A DNA stretch of 64,000 nt from Syngnathus acus (taxonomy: Eukaryota; Chordata; Actinopteri; Syngnathiformes; Syngnathidae): contig NC_051093.1 of NCBI RefSeq assembly GCF_901709675.1, positions 7,369,553 to 7,433,552 of the forward strand, read 5' to 3'. The notes under the pieces are model-generated. The model saw only the letters and a program-made list of their open reading frames with translations. It did no database searches and had not been told where the DNA came from. Position numbers and translations under genes: made by a program. This document shows positions 22,641 to 33,341 of this stretch, one piece after another (position 1 is the stretch's first letter; each line of letters opens with the position of its first letter).

Positions 22641-24383
22641 ATGACTTTTAACACGTTTTGTGCAGCTTTGCCATCACGGAGTGCAGAACGGCACGAGCCA
22701 GTTGACATGATGGGCATCACAGAGCTTGAAGAAATCAGGCTGGTTCTGGTTGGGAACACAGGATCTGGCAAGAGCTCATCAGCTAACACCATGTTGGGCC
22801 AAAGAAAGTTCCTTGCAAAGTTGAGTGCCAGCTCAGTGACCCGGAAATGCCAGCCTGGGAGCACTGATCGTGCTTTTGATGATGACCAGAAGAGAATGAG
22901 GAAGATTACGGTGGTTGACATGCCAGGCTTTGGGGACACTCACCTCAGTGAGGAGGAGATTCATACAGAAATTGCTAATTGTCTGTATTTTACCGCTCCT
23001 GGGCCCCATGCTTTTCTCTTGGTGGTGCCCATTGGACGTTACACAGATTACGAGGCCCAGGCTGTCAACCATCTGGCTAAAATATTTGGAGATGACGCTG
23101 TCAAATACCACACAATAGTTCTCTTTACCAAGGGAGATGATCTTAAAGGCATGGAGTTTGATGAATACCTAAAAGAGAGTCCTGATGGTCTTAGAGAGCT
23201 CATTGACAAATGCGGGGGCAGGTACCACGTGTTTAACAATGAGGAAAACTACGGTAATGGGACTCAGGTTCAAGAACTCATGATGAAGGTCGACAAGATG
23301 GTGAAGAAGAGCAAAACAGAGTTTTACACTAACGCTATGTTTAAAGAGGCAGAGGCAGCGATAAGGGAAGAGCAGAAAAGGAAGCAAGAAATGGAATTGG
23401 AGACTAACAATGAAGAAAGTCAGCCTGTTCCTCAAAGCATCAGGAAGAGGAAGTTGCATCTGAGGCAACATCAGAAACGCGAGCGTAAGGGATGCGATAG
23501 AGCCTCGAGAAGCACGCGAGAGGTTGCTCCCTCTTCAAAGTTGATGCTTATATTGAGGCGCATAGTGGCTGCCGGCGCTGTAGGACTGGCAGTCGGGGTC
23601 GCCTTTGGCGTCGCTGTCCCCTTGACAGCTGCCCTCTCGGCACATGTTGCGGGGAGTGCCGTTGGCCTCGTTGCTGCTAAGCTTACCGGAGCGTCTGCCG
23701 CCGGAGCTGTGAGCGCCGTAGTTGCCGCAGCCTCGGGAAAGACCGCTTTGGCTATCGGGGCAGCTGCTGGGGGACTTGTCTGCGGTGCAATGGGAATCAT
23801 GGCTGGCTCCGAAGCAGAGAGTGTGAAAGAGGGAGTTTTGGATACTCTAGTGCAGGTTGGTAGTGTTGGAGGTGTTGCTCTCGCGGCTTCCGTAGTTGTG
23901 GGGGCTTCCTTGGGCACAGGGGCGGCTCTGAGTGCTGGGACTGGCGCAGGTGCAGCCAACAGTGGTTTAGCTCCATTGGCAGCGCAAAATTGCCCAACCT
24001 CAGCTGGAACTTTGCCTGCAGGAACAGGCGCAGGTGCAGCAAACAGTGGTTTAGCTCCATTGGCAGCGCAAAATTGCCCAACCTCAGCTGGAACTTTGCC
24101 TGCAGGAACAGGCGCAGGTGCAGCCAACAGTGGTTTAGCTCCATTGGCAGCGCAAAATTGCCCAACCTCAGCTGGAACTTTGCCTGCAGGAACAGGCACA
24201 ACTTCTGCGCCCGTAAATACTGTTGCAGATGCAGTGGTTGCGATTGCGAAGGTTGCAGGAGTGTTCTTACCTACCAGTGTTGTAGTGAAAGTGGTTGTAG
24301 ATAAAACCAAAGACTCACAAAAGTCTACTTATGAGGTGTCATGCCAAAAAGCACCGAATGGCTCTCCACCTGCAGGTGTTTAA
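22641..24383 (+). CDS. GIMAP/AIG1-family GTPase with Ala/Gly-rich hydrophobic tail
   Basis: AIG1/GIMAP proteins are septin-like GTPases of immune cells that act on membranes. One uninterrupted frame encodes up to 580 residues. Motifs: G1 GNTGSGKS (residues 38-45), G3 DMPG (93-96), G4 TKGD (163-166), a G5-like HVFNN near 197, and the AIG1 'conserved box' region around 110-150. A charged segment follows (about 235-305), then an Ala/Gly/Val-rich tail able to enter or lie on membranes. The tail includes three near-identical 28-residue repeats (about 435-518). The first ATG may not be used: it is followed at once by CACGTTTTGTGCAG, a good acceptor, so a spliced start or Met24 at 22710 (ATG|GGC, better Kozak) is possible. 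There is no counterpart between CCDC134 and SREBF2 in human. The family call is secure; the specific member is not assignable. Confidence 0.88.
   Translation: MTFNTFCAALPSRSAERHEPVDMMGITELEEIRLVLVGNTGSGKSSSANTMLGQRKFLAKLSASSVTRKCQPGSTDRAFDDDQKRMRKITVVDMPGFGDTHLSEEEIHTEIANCLYFTAPGPHAFLLVVPIGRYTDYEAQAVNHLAKIFGDDAVKYHTIVLFTKGDDLKGMEFDEYLKESPDGLRELIDKCGGRYHVFNNEENYGNGTQVQELMMKVDKMVKKSKTEFYTNAMFKEAEAAIREEQKRKQEMELETNNEESQPVPQSIRKRKLHLRQHQKRERKGCDRASRSTREVAPSSKLMLILRRIVAAGAVGLAVGVAFGVAVPLTAALSAHVAGSAVGLVAAKLTGASAAGAVSAVVAAASGKTALAIGAAAGGLVCGAMGIMAGSEAESVKEGVLDTLVQVGSVGGVALAASVVVGASLGTGAALSAGTGAGAANSGLAPLAAQNCPTSAGTLPAGTGAGAANSGLAPLAAQNCPTSAGTLPAGTGAGAANSGLAPLAAQNCPTSAGTLPAGTGTTSAPVNTVADAVVAIAKVAGVFLPTSVVVKVVVDKTKDSQKSTYEVSCQKAPNGSPPAGV
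23943..24194 (+). repeat. In-frame 84-bp tandem triplication in the GIMAP-like gene
   Basis: Units start at 23943, 24027 and 24111, all 84 bp (28 codons). They differ by only one or two bases (for example GCAGCC versus GCAGCA). Each encodes GAGAANSGLAPL...NCPTSAGTLPAGT, and a fourth unit begins at 24195 but diverges at once. Near-identity indicates recent amplification or gene conversion. Confidence 0.93.
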
Positions 24384-25200
24384 AAGGGCATACTGTCTCC
24401 CATGTGGTTCTTGCAAAAATAAGTTAGAGTGAGCACCACTCTAACAATGAACACTAAAGCGTTTCTGTGACTGTCTCTAAAATATTGTCAAACTATTGCA
24501 CAAAAGATGCAGCCAAATTATTTTAAGTCCAGTTTCTTCACAGTACTCTGTACTCTGATAACCCATGATTAAATATGGGGGCATTTATGTTTTTCTCATT
24601 GTGCCAGATTGGTTAGGGTTTAAAATAATCCATTTTATATTTTTCTACATTGCTTTTTTGAAATATGAAAATTGCCTTGATTTTAGAAAATGGTGTGTTA
24701 TAAATGTGGCCAAAAAAATCTGGAGGATGATAAATACCTTTCAGGTATAGCTGGGCTTTATAAAATAATCTGTTATCAAATTATTCATTTTGTTTGTAAA
24801 GTAACTAATGAAATTTCTGTATTTTTGTTCTTATTTTCAAGTAGGTTTTGCTTATTACTGTAATCCATCCATTTTCTGGACCGCTTTATCCCCACTTGTT
24901 TATTGAAAATATTCATCCCTTTTTTGTGATGGACTGTATGATGCCAAACAAACAAATAAATGCACTTTTCAAGACGTCTAATCCTCTAGTATTCTGTCGA
25001 TACAAGGGAATCCAAGCTACAACATCTAAGGTTCATGTTGTTTTAAATAATGAAACTTATTAAACTCATCATGTCATCGGTAGGCGGGAGACGGAAATTA
25101 TTCAGGTGTCCGCTTCTATTTTTAATTTCTATTTATGGGACATAAGCATTTTATCAATGTGTTACATTTGCCAAGTGCGGTTCCCTACTCATCCTCGGGA
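24384..25200. other. Intergenic DNA before srebf2
   Basis: Begins with the 3' UTR of the GIMAP-like gene. At 24865-24897 it contains 'CCATCCATTTTCTGGACCGC' followed by TTTATCCCC, a motif typical of fish interspersed repeats. The rest is AT-rich with no gene seen. Confidence 0.4.
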
Positions 25201-25582
25201 GGGCGTGTTAGGGGCGGGGTTTGTTGAAATAACGCATGACTTTCTGATGACGTACTATCAGGCCATGAAGAATGCGGTCTTGTCATTGGTCAATCCTGTC
25301 TGGTCTGCTGACAACAACACGTTGTTTTGGACCAATCTGAGCCCGTTTTAAACCACCGCGTCTATTTGTGAATGACGTAACGCCAAAACAACATGGCGTC
25401 GTCTTCAGGAAATATAATTTTAAATGAGTATAGCCGGGTAGACCGCTGCCTCTTTTGAGGCACTGGTGTTGTCCAACTTTCACTTGTGAATACAATAACT
25501 AATTACCAGAGGCCTGCGTACTTAGACATTTGTACCCGACAGTCCTGTTTTATCCGAGGCGACTCGGTGACGGCGGTCAAGG
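25195..25582 (+). promoter_or_regulatory. srebf2: srebf2 promoter and 5' leader
   Basis: Candidate sites are a GC box GGGGCGGGG (25211), CRE-like TGACGTAC (25248) and TGACGTAA (25373), and two NF-Y/CCAAT boxes in opposite orientation (ATTGG at 25285, CCAAT at 25332). Sp1 and NF-Y sites are expected, because the human SREBF2 promoter is driven by NF-Y and Sp1 with an SRE. I do not see a convincing SRE here. A 21-codon open frame with a strong Kozak context begins at 25393 and ends at 25458, 125 nt before the srebf2 ATG. Confidence 0.55.
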
Positions 25583-28500
25583 ATGGACTGTGGAGAGTAC
25601 ATGCCACCAATGGAGCCTTTAGCGGAATTTGGAAATGGATTAACAGTAGGGGACATCTATGGTGAGTTGTCATGTCACTGAAAACCGTGTTCGTGTTTAT
25701 TTGGCTTTATTCTTCCAGTTTCCCCTCAGTCTGGTAAGCATTTGCGAGTCTGGAGCAGCGTAAGAAGCTGAGCGCGTCTGTCATTTATTGGAGTCTAATA
25801 AATAGAGAAACTGGCTTATTTTTCCTGTCGTTTCTAGCAAGGTAATCAATGAGCTGTTATTCAGTATTGGGCATGTTGTCATTCAAATGCATTGATGATT
25901 GAAGATACCCGACCACTTCAATGGATGACAGTGAACCCCCATTTATCATGGCATTAATTCCAGTTCCACGTGCAGTTTTACACTCTCCGCACTCGCGCTT
26001 TGAACACATTTAAACGTAATATAAATGTAAACTTAATAAAACACACTTTACGCTATTCCGAGAAATAAAACACTATCCCATCAGATCACTTTGAAGAAAA
26101 GAAGACTCACTTTGCACACTTCTGCAAATAAGATCGGTCAGGTTAACTGTAAAACGAATCAAACAAAAAGTAAACATTTTATAATTAAACATCATTATGT
26201 TCAAACAACTTTTTTTTTAAATCTCATCAGTGTAATTCAGAGTTAGATAGCCGAACTGAAATCTAACTAATCTAAAATGCACTGATCAAAATCATGTTTT
26301 GCTTTGTTTTTCAATAAAGTTTGAGACTTGTTTCGTTGAACCATTTTACACGCATGTATGCGCTTGTCCCGCTCCCTAATTACTCTCTCTGGGACTACAG
26401 TTGCATAACCTTCTTTCTTTCTTTTCACCAAGAAGCCCACAACACCGATCCTCATTGTCTGCGGCATCTGCGGCTGGCTTGTTCTGTCTGTCTGCCCAAC
26501 AATTTCCCCCCTATTGAGGTGCACTCATGCCTGGTTTTGTGTATCTGTCAGCATAAATGTGTTCATCTGCAATACATGAATATCTTTTGCTTGAGTGTCC
26601 AAGTTGAATAAATGGTGGCAAACGCTGAATTGTTGGTATGAACGGTTCAATTCTGCTCGGTCGCCATAAAGGCTGTACCCCTTTTCCACTCTGACGAAAT
26701 ACTCTATGCTTATTTATGACAATGACTTGATGTAGTTTTTGGCAGGATTTCAACCATGAGGTCATGTTTGATCCTAAAGGTTACCGTGTGTTCGCACCCC
26801 AGACTGCTATGCATTTTTTTCTGTTGTTGTTCCGGGTGGTTTATTTTGGCAGGTTGAACTGCCCGTGATTATTTCCTCATAAGATTTCGTCAGATTCACT
26901 ATGATAAACACTTCACTGGAGTTTTGAGTTGAAGACTTCAACATATCTGAAGCTGGAGAAAAATAAAACAGTTTGTTATTGACAGTATTGACATTCATAC
27001 GATTGTTCTTTTAGCCTAAAGGTGCACAAGGATGAACAATTATTTCATTTCCTTGTAGCTGCATTAGAAATAGGGTTACGCAATCGGGCCCACAAGTTGT
27101 ATCCTGGTATATTTCGGGGGGGTCAATGGAATCAGTTGTTGCGCATCCCAATATTTCCTATATAGTATATTAAAATTCTATTTAAAGCTTCACGAAGCAA
27201 TTAAGTTTCAACGACATCAGCACCGCAAACTTGACAAGACTGAAATTTCACTTTTACAGCTCTGCTTGTCTTTGTGGGCCATCAGCACATAATTTTTTCA
27301 AGGCCAAAAGCAGAAGCTGCGTCTGCATGTACGTGTGCCTCCCTCAAGGTCGATCTGCAACATTGGCTGCTATTTCTCGTCTTATCTTTCTGCCGTAAAA
27401 ACTGCTTTGACACGCTTCAGGTGTACCGACAGAGACCCTTCATGATTGAGTAATGCTTTTCACTTTTACTCAAGGACATACAAAGTCCTTACCAGTATTA
27501 CTGTCACAATAGGTAGATTATTTGCAAAGTTTCCTTATGCTAATAGTTTATGGTCAAATACATTTTTATGCATTGTTCATTTGGGCCATCAATTTATGCT
27601 AACATCCTGTACATCTTCTATAGATGCAATAAATTATCTTGATGTATACTCAAAATGTTTCTCTTCATATTTCTTCAGAGATGCTCCAGCTTGATCCCGA
27701 CTTATTTGAGGAGCTGGACACTCTAAGCACCACCCCTCGACCAGCCAATCAAAACCCGGGCTCTGCGCCATCATCAAACCCGGTTGCCTACCACAACTCC
27801 GGCGTTGGTCTCTCTGCCCCCCCGACATTGTCGCCCAGGTCTGGCTCCCTCCCCCCAAATATCTCCCCTGCTCAGTCGCCCTCCACAGCCACACCATCTA
27901 CAGTACAGCATCAGGTGACCCGTACCCCACCGCCCCTTCAGCCGCGGCCTCAGGTGGTCCACCCCATCCAACCCCATCTGGTGGCCCAACCCACCATTCA
28001 GGTTTGACAAATTTTCTTCCACTCATGCCAAGTGAAGAATGTCTGTTAGCACATTTTGTTGCTGATAAGATGTAATATTACCTTTTTTTTTTTACAGAAA
28101 ACTAGTTTATTGATAAACACCTTAAAGAAATGATGTCATTTCATCATTTTTTTTTCTCACCTTATACATTGCAGATGCAAACCCAGCGATTCCCGGTTCA
28201 CACTTTGGTCCCAACACCCATCCAGACATCTGCGGCCCAAACGGTGATGATTGCCACCACTGGTGGGCAGTCACGTTTCATCCAAAACCCGGTCATCTAC
28301 CACCAGAGCCCGACTCCTGGTTTCCCAGGTGACAAAGACAATCCTGTCATCATGTTGTTGCAATCTTCTCATTGAGTCAGTTCCAATCTGGCTCTTGACC
28401 AATCACCGGTACTCATTTGTCATTTCTCATGTTCTTCCAGTACTTCAACCACAAGTGCAGAGCATTATGACAACACCTCAACTCCAACCGGTGACGATTC

Positions 28501-31500
28501 AACAGCGCCTTCTGACAAATGGTCAGACCATTCAGACTCTCTCTACAGCGCCCACTACAGTCCACACTATGCCGCAGCAAGTGCAACAGGTACCGACTTT
28601 GCTTTTCATGTCATCAGTTGATGATTGAGACACGTCAACTCTTCAAGCTCTGTTTTTAAATTTTGTGGTGGTACTTTTCAACAGGTTCTGGTTCAACAGC
28701 CTCAGATTTTGAAGACCGATTCCCTGGTACTATCCACCATGGCAAACCCAGGAGGGATCACCACATTGACCACGCCCCTCCAGAACACAACACTGCAAGT
28801 CCCGGTAAAACACCCCAAAGATGAATTTGTGCTTTTACAACACAACCAGAATATCTAAATTAGAACCACCATAGTAGTCAGAATTCGAGTGAATATTAGT
28901 ACTTGCAATGCCACGAGCAATCGCTTTTGTGTCTGTAGACACTGATGGGCAGCAGCCTCCTGACTTCTGTTCTGGGAGGCGGAGAGAAGCTGACAATCAA
29001 ACACCTGCAGCCGGGCTCCTCTCACTGCACAAACGGCACCATCTCAGGTATAGACCAAAGCGCTTTGACTGCAGCGGGGCTGTGCCAAGGAGGGGTGGTG
29101 AAGGAGGGTGAGAGAAGGACCACCCACAACATCATTGAAAAGAGGTACCGCTCATCCATCAATGACAAGATTGTGGAGCTGAGAGACTTGGTTGTCGGCA
29201 ATGACGTCAAGGTCAGTGATTTGAGATTTGAATTTTGTTTTTTTTTAACAAATGGGAATTATTAGAGTGTATCGCAAGTGGTCCAGACTGTAAATGTTGG
29301 TTGGAGATGAAATCAAATAAGATTTTTTTTTCCCTTTACATTTTTCCTTTCAGATGCATAAGTCGGGAGTGTTGAGTAAAGCCATTGACTACATTAAGTA
29401 CCTGAAACAGGTCAACCATAAACTCCGACAGGAGAATCTGACTCTTAAGATGGCAAACCAGAAGAACAGTAAGTGTAACACATGGGTAACTTCATATAGC
29501 AAATTCATTAATATTAACATCTTTGTTTATCTCAGGGCCAGTGACAATGTCTGAGGATATGGAGCCTAAAGAGGAAATTGCAATTATGTCACCTCCAGCC
29601 TCCGACTTGGGCTCAATTTCCCCTCAACAGTTTTCTCCTTACAATGTGGACTCTGAGCCCAGCAGCCCCTTAATGGATCACGATCAGGTAATGTACACGG
29701 CGTTTGGGTCCATCGTTTTTTCTTTCTATCATCTATTGTCTATTCAACATTATGTCCATCTTTTATTTTGATCCCAGATGAAGTGTGAGCCAGACTCTCC
29801 TAACTTTGTTGGAGTGATGGATGGCTCTCGTCTGCTTCTCTGTGCCCTGACCTTCTTCTGTCTCTCCCTGAACCCGCTGCCCTCTTTGCTGGATTCGGAG
29901 ATCTCGGAGAGTCTTTCTAGTGGCCACGGACCTTCTAGATCTCTATCCTGGTTCCCGGGCCCCACTCAAGATTTGGGTAATAAAAGCTAGCTTTTGTGAT
30001 GAAGATGGAATCTGATTGACATTTATCTCCCTGTGTGGGCTCTCTCTTTCTGAATCCTAGCCTCTTGGCTGCGTTGTCTGTTGCCATGGGTGACGGTTTG
30101 GATGCTGAGTGGGCTGGGAGCAATTTGGGGTTGCGTACGGGTGCTCTACCTCTGGGAACCTGTCACGCCCCTTCACTCCCCCAAGTCGGTGTCCTTCTGG
30201 AGACACCGAAAGCAAGCTGATGTTCACCTCAAGAGAGTGAGTACATTTCCAATGAAGTCCCGTTTTTGTTTTTTATGGTTGTTCTAAGCAGTTAGTACTT
30301 TTATGATCTGTTCCAACCTATTTTGCTCTTGCAGTCATCTCTTCGAACTTTCTTTTATTCTCCCCATCTCTCATAGGGAGATTATGCTGCAGCATTGACA
30401 AGTTTAGAGACTTCCTTGTCCATCTTGACCAGAGCGTTGCCTTCCACCAAACTGGATCTGGTCTGCTCGTTGACCTGGAATGTGATTCGCTATTGTTTAC
30501 ATCGCCCAACCCCTCTCGGGTGGCTGGTTCACCAAATCAGAGGCAAACACGAGGGGGACGAGGCGAGGACAAGCGCGAAGGATGCCGCCCTGGTATACCA
30601 TCGTCTGAGCCAGCTGCAACTCACGGGTAAGTGTTGGGATGATCATTCAAAGAAAGGATAATCTCGATAAAAATGAACAATCAATTGTGCACGTTTTGTG
30701 ATTTGTAGGAAAGCTACCTCAGCGAAGCAGCTGGTGGGCCCTGTCGCTGTCTCTGAGTGCTGTCAACCTCAGCGAGAGCGCCCAAGGAAAGATGGCCCCC
30801 GCTCAACTCGCCGAGATCTACGTGACGGCAGCCGCAGCCATGCGCACTGTACCCGCTCTCTACATCACCTGTTTGCCCGTACGTAACCTTATTATTCTCT
30901 TTTAAAATCGTATCGATTTCAACTTACACAACTTTTTTTCTTCTTCTCAGGGTTACTTACTGAGCTGTGCCGAGAGCCTTGCAAATCAATGCGAAGCAAA
31001 GCACATTCCTGACGGCCTGCGCTGGCTTTTCAACCCATTGGGCAGGAAGTTCTTTTTAAGCTGCGATTGGTCATTGAAGTCGGAGAGCAGCGATGGGGTG
31101 TTCACGTCAAAGAGAGACCCAGGTACAAATGACCTTCTAACTTGATTGTTGTGAAAAGCAAAACATGCCGCCATACTTGAAACGGCCCAACTGTAAATGT
31201 TTGCCTTCCAGGAGACCCAGTGGCCCAGTTGCACCGCTGTTTCTGCAGGAAGTTGTTGGAGAGAGCCGTTCACACCCTCATCCAACCTCAAAATGACTTT
31301 GAAGCGTGCAAACACAAACAAAGCTCTGGGTGTGACAGGAGCCCTGCCAGCACTAATTCACTGGAGTGTGAAACAGTGACATTACTGTTCAGCTATGTAC
31401 TCGTCTGCTTCCTTTTTGCAGAGAGTTTTCCAGCGCCCTTGAGTTTCTGCAACAGTTGAATAAATGCACAGAGGACTCGCCGTCTGCTCCTCCCTTCTCA

Positions 31501-33341
31501 ACTCCTCCCAGTCACACCATCACATCAGGTGCGGTTATGTTTGACATAGCACACTTCCTTGTTGGGGATATTTTTGAACTGAATTGAACTTCCTTCATGG
31601 AGTTCTTAGAGGTTTTTTTTTTTGGGCTATAAAAATTGTGCAATTAATTTAATATTGACACTTCTTTGTTGGAGATATTTTTGAACTGAATCGAACTTCC
31701 TCCATGGAGTTCTTAGAGGTTGTTTTTGGCTATAAAAATGGTGCAATTCATTTAGTATTGACATCTAAAATCTTAAGATGGAATCAAAAGAAATATTTGT
31801 TTTGTCTGGCAGTGAGAGATCCAGTGAGTCGTTGGTGGGCGTTGGTCCTAAAGGCTACCATCTATTGGCTTCAAGGTGATGATGTCACTGTGAGGTCTCT
31901 GTTGGTGGAAGCAGAGCGGATGCCAAGGACACGGCACACTCTTGAGTAAGTGCCGTGTCATTAAGTGCTCCCAGAATGTTCAGATTGCAACCAACTACTT
32001 TTGCCCTCTTTTTTTTTTTTTTGGCGAATTGCTGTGTCTGACAGATTAACTTGAACTGTTTCTCTTTCTCCTGTCTGTTCCAGCCACCCTCTGCCCAAGG
32101 CTGTGCAGTCACTCTGCAAGTCAGTTCAGATGAGTCTGTCACCTCTAAAGGGAGAAGGAACATCAGCCTGTCTGTCCCGTTGTGACCAAGCCAGCAGCTA
32201 CCTGCGCTCCAGCATCTCTGTACCGCTTGGGCAGCCCGGCGATGGCTTAAACAAGGTAAAGAACAAATAAATAGCTTTTTTTTTTTTTTTCTTTGGGGTT
32301 TCTAGTTAAATTGCTTGATATTTGGTAGGTGGATGTTATAGCGCGATAGAGATGGCAGGAGGTGGCTGTGGTGCATTGTAGTTGCATTGCATGATCTTCA
32401 AGCCAAGTGCAATGGACCTGCAGTGCATTACAGAGACCTCCAAGCTCTGCACGCTGCTCCTGCACCGACCACAAAATAAATATATCAAATCATATATGAA
32501 ACAGTTGCATCATAAATGGTGAAACAGTGAACATGCATGTTGTCATTTTTTATTGATTTAAAATAATAGGGAGTGGAGGACGTTAAATAATGTTCTGAAT
32601 TTTCTTTATCATCTAAGGCGATGGAGCTCTTGGTATGCGACCTTCTACTGACCTTGAGGACCAGTTTATGGCAGCGAGGAAGCAGCACTAATGGGGAACC
32701 GGGCCCAGCATCTGCCTCGCAGTTGGCTGGTTTTCAAAACGACCTCAGTGCGCTCAGAAAGCTCACGCAGTGCTCCAGACAGGCCCAGCATAAGGTGACA
32801 AGACGTTCAGAATAATGACATCAATATTGTTTCATGACTTTCTTCGGCTCCAGGTGTATTTAAGCCACGACTCTTTTGCTTGTAGATGTTCCTCCACGAG
32901 ACCACGGTGAGGCTGATGGCCGGAGCCAGTCCCACAAGGACGCACCAGCTGCTGGATCACAGTCTGCGACGCAGGACCAACGGCCTCCCCAATGCAGGTG
33001 AAGAATATCTTTGCCTTTTCGTCTGCTGCGTTTCCCCTCTTGTTAAGATAAAAAAAAAAGGAATGCGATTTATTTTACAAACAACCCAACAAAAGCAATT
33101 AACAAAATGCTGATCTCTATTTTGTATTTTAACGTCAGAGGGTGAGAGGGAGCGGGCTCACGCCATTCTGCTGGCCTGCGGCCACCTGCCCATGCCTCTG
33201 TTAACCCCGCCCGGGCATCGTGCCCACCTGCTGGCCGAGGCCAAACGCACGCTGGAGCGGGTAGGAGATCGGCGCTCCCTGCAAGATTGTCAACAGATCC
33301 TGATGCGCCTGAGCGGTGGCACGACCGTGGTTACATCCTGA
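25583..33341 (+). CDS. srebf2: SREBP-2, sterol regulatory element-binding protein
   Basis: This is the membrane-anchored bHLH-zip activator of cholesterol genes. Twenty exons give about 1,129 residues (human 1,141): 25583-25661, 27679-28001, 28175-28328, 28441-28589, 28685-28804, 28939-29211, 29354-29468, 29536-29687, 29778-29976, 30061-30236, 30377-30626, 30709-30878, 30951-31122, 31212-31365, 31422-31528, 31813-31945, 32084-32255, 32618-32794, 32886-32997, 33139-33341. In order: a short acidic N-terminus ([14 protein letters not shown]), a Pro/Gln-rich region with 'VLQPQVQS', and bHLH '[19 protein letters not shown]' with the SREBP-specific Tyr near residue 345. Next come the zipper, a Fbw7-type degron SPPAS (423-427), TM1 (about 473-494) with the NP pair, a lumenal loop with RSLS (509-512), TM2, and the SCAP-binding regulatory domain to the stop. 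Intronic mir-33 and synteny make it SREBF2, not SREBF1. Confidence 0.97.
31551..31763 (+). repeat. Tandem duplication of about 107 bp in an srebf2 intron
   Basis: Two adjacent copies start ACACTTC[C/T]TTGTTGG at 31551 and 31658. Both run through TTTTTGAACTGAAT, CATGGAGTTCTTAGAGGTT, GGCTATAAAAA and TGCAATT to TATTGACA. They differ by scattered substitutions and T-run length, so the duplication is not very recent. Confidence 0.85.
32366..32433 (+). ncRNA. mir33: mir-33 precursor in an srebf2 intron
   Basis: The 5' arm GTGCATTGTAGTTGCATTGC (from 32371) is identical to mature miR-33a-5p over all shown bases. The 3' arm CAATGGACCTGCAGTGCATT (from 32410) pairs with it and corresponds to miR-33-3p. 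The hairpin base CTGTG...TACAG and a loop of about 15 nt complete a 68-nt precursor. It lies in the intron after the exon ending at 32255, a late srebf2 intron as in human. miR-33 is co-expressed with SREBF2 and represses ABCA1 and fatty-acid-oxidation genes. Confidence 0.97.

Noticed and set aside
23797-24304. Repetitive frames (RNRRRCSKQWFSS... on plus, LRLFLQAKFQ... on minus)
   Set aside because: Off-frame translations of the 84-bp repeat; the repeat length is divisible by three, so every frame repeats.
23471-24310. 279-codon open frame on the minus strand
   Set aside because: Antisense shadow of the GIMAP-like gene; the GC-rich Ala/Gly/Val codons keep several frames open, and its repeats mirror the plus-strand triplication.
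29941-30287. Frames crossing the srebf2 TM2 exon
   Set aside because: Off-frame; the in-phase reading gives the second SREBP membrane helix and FWRHRKQAD.
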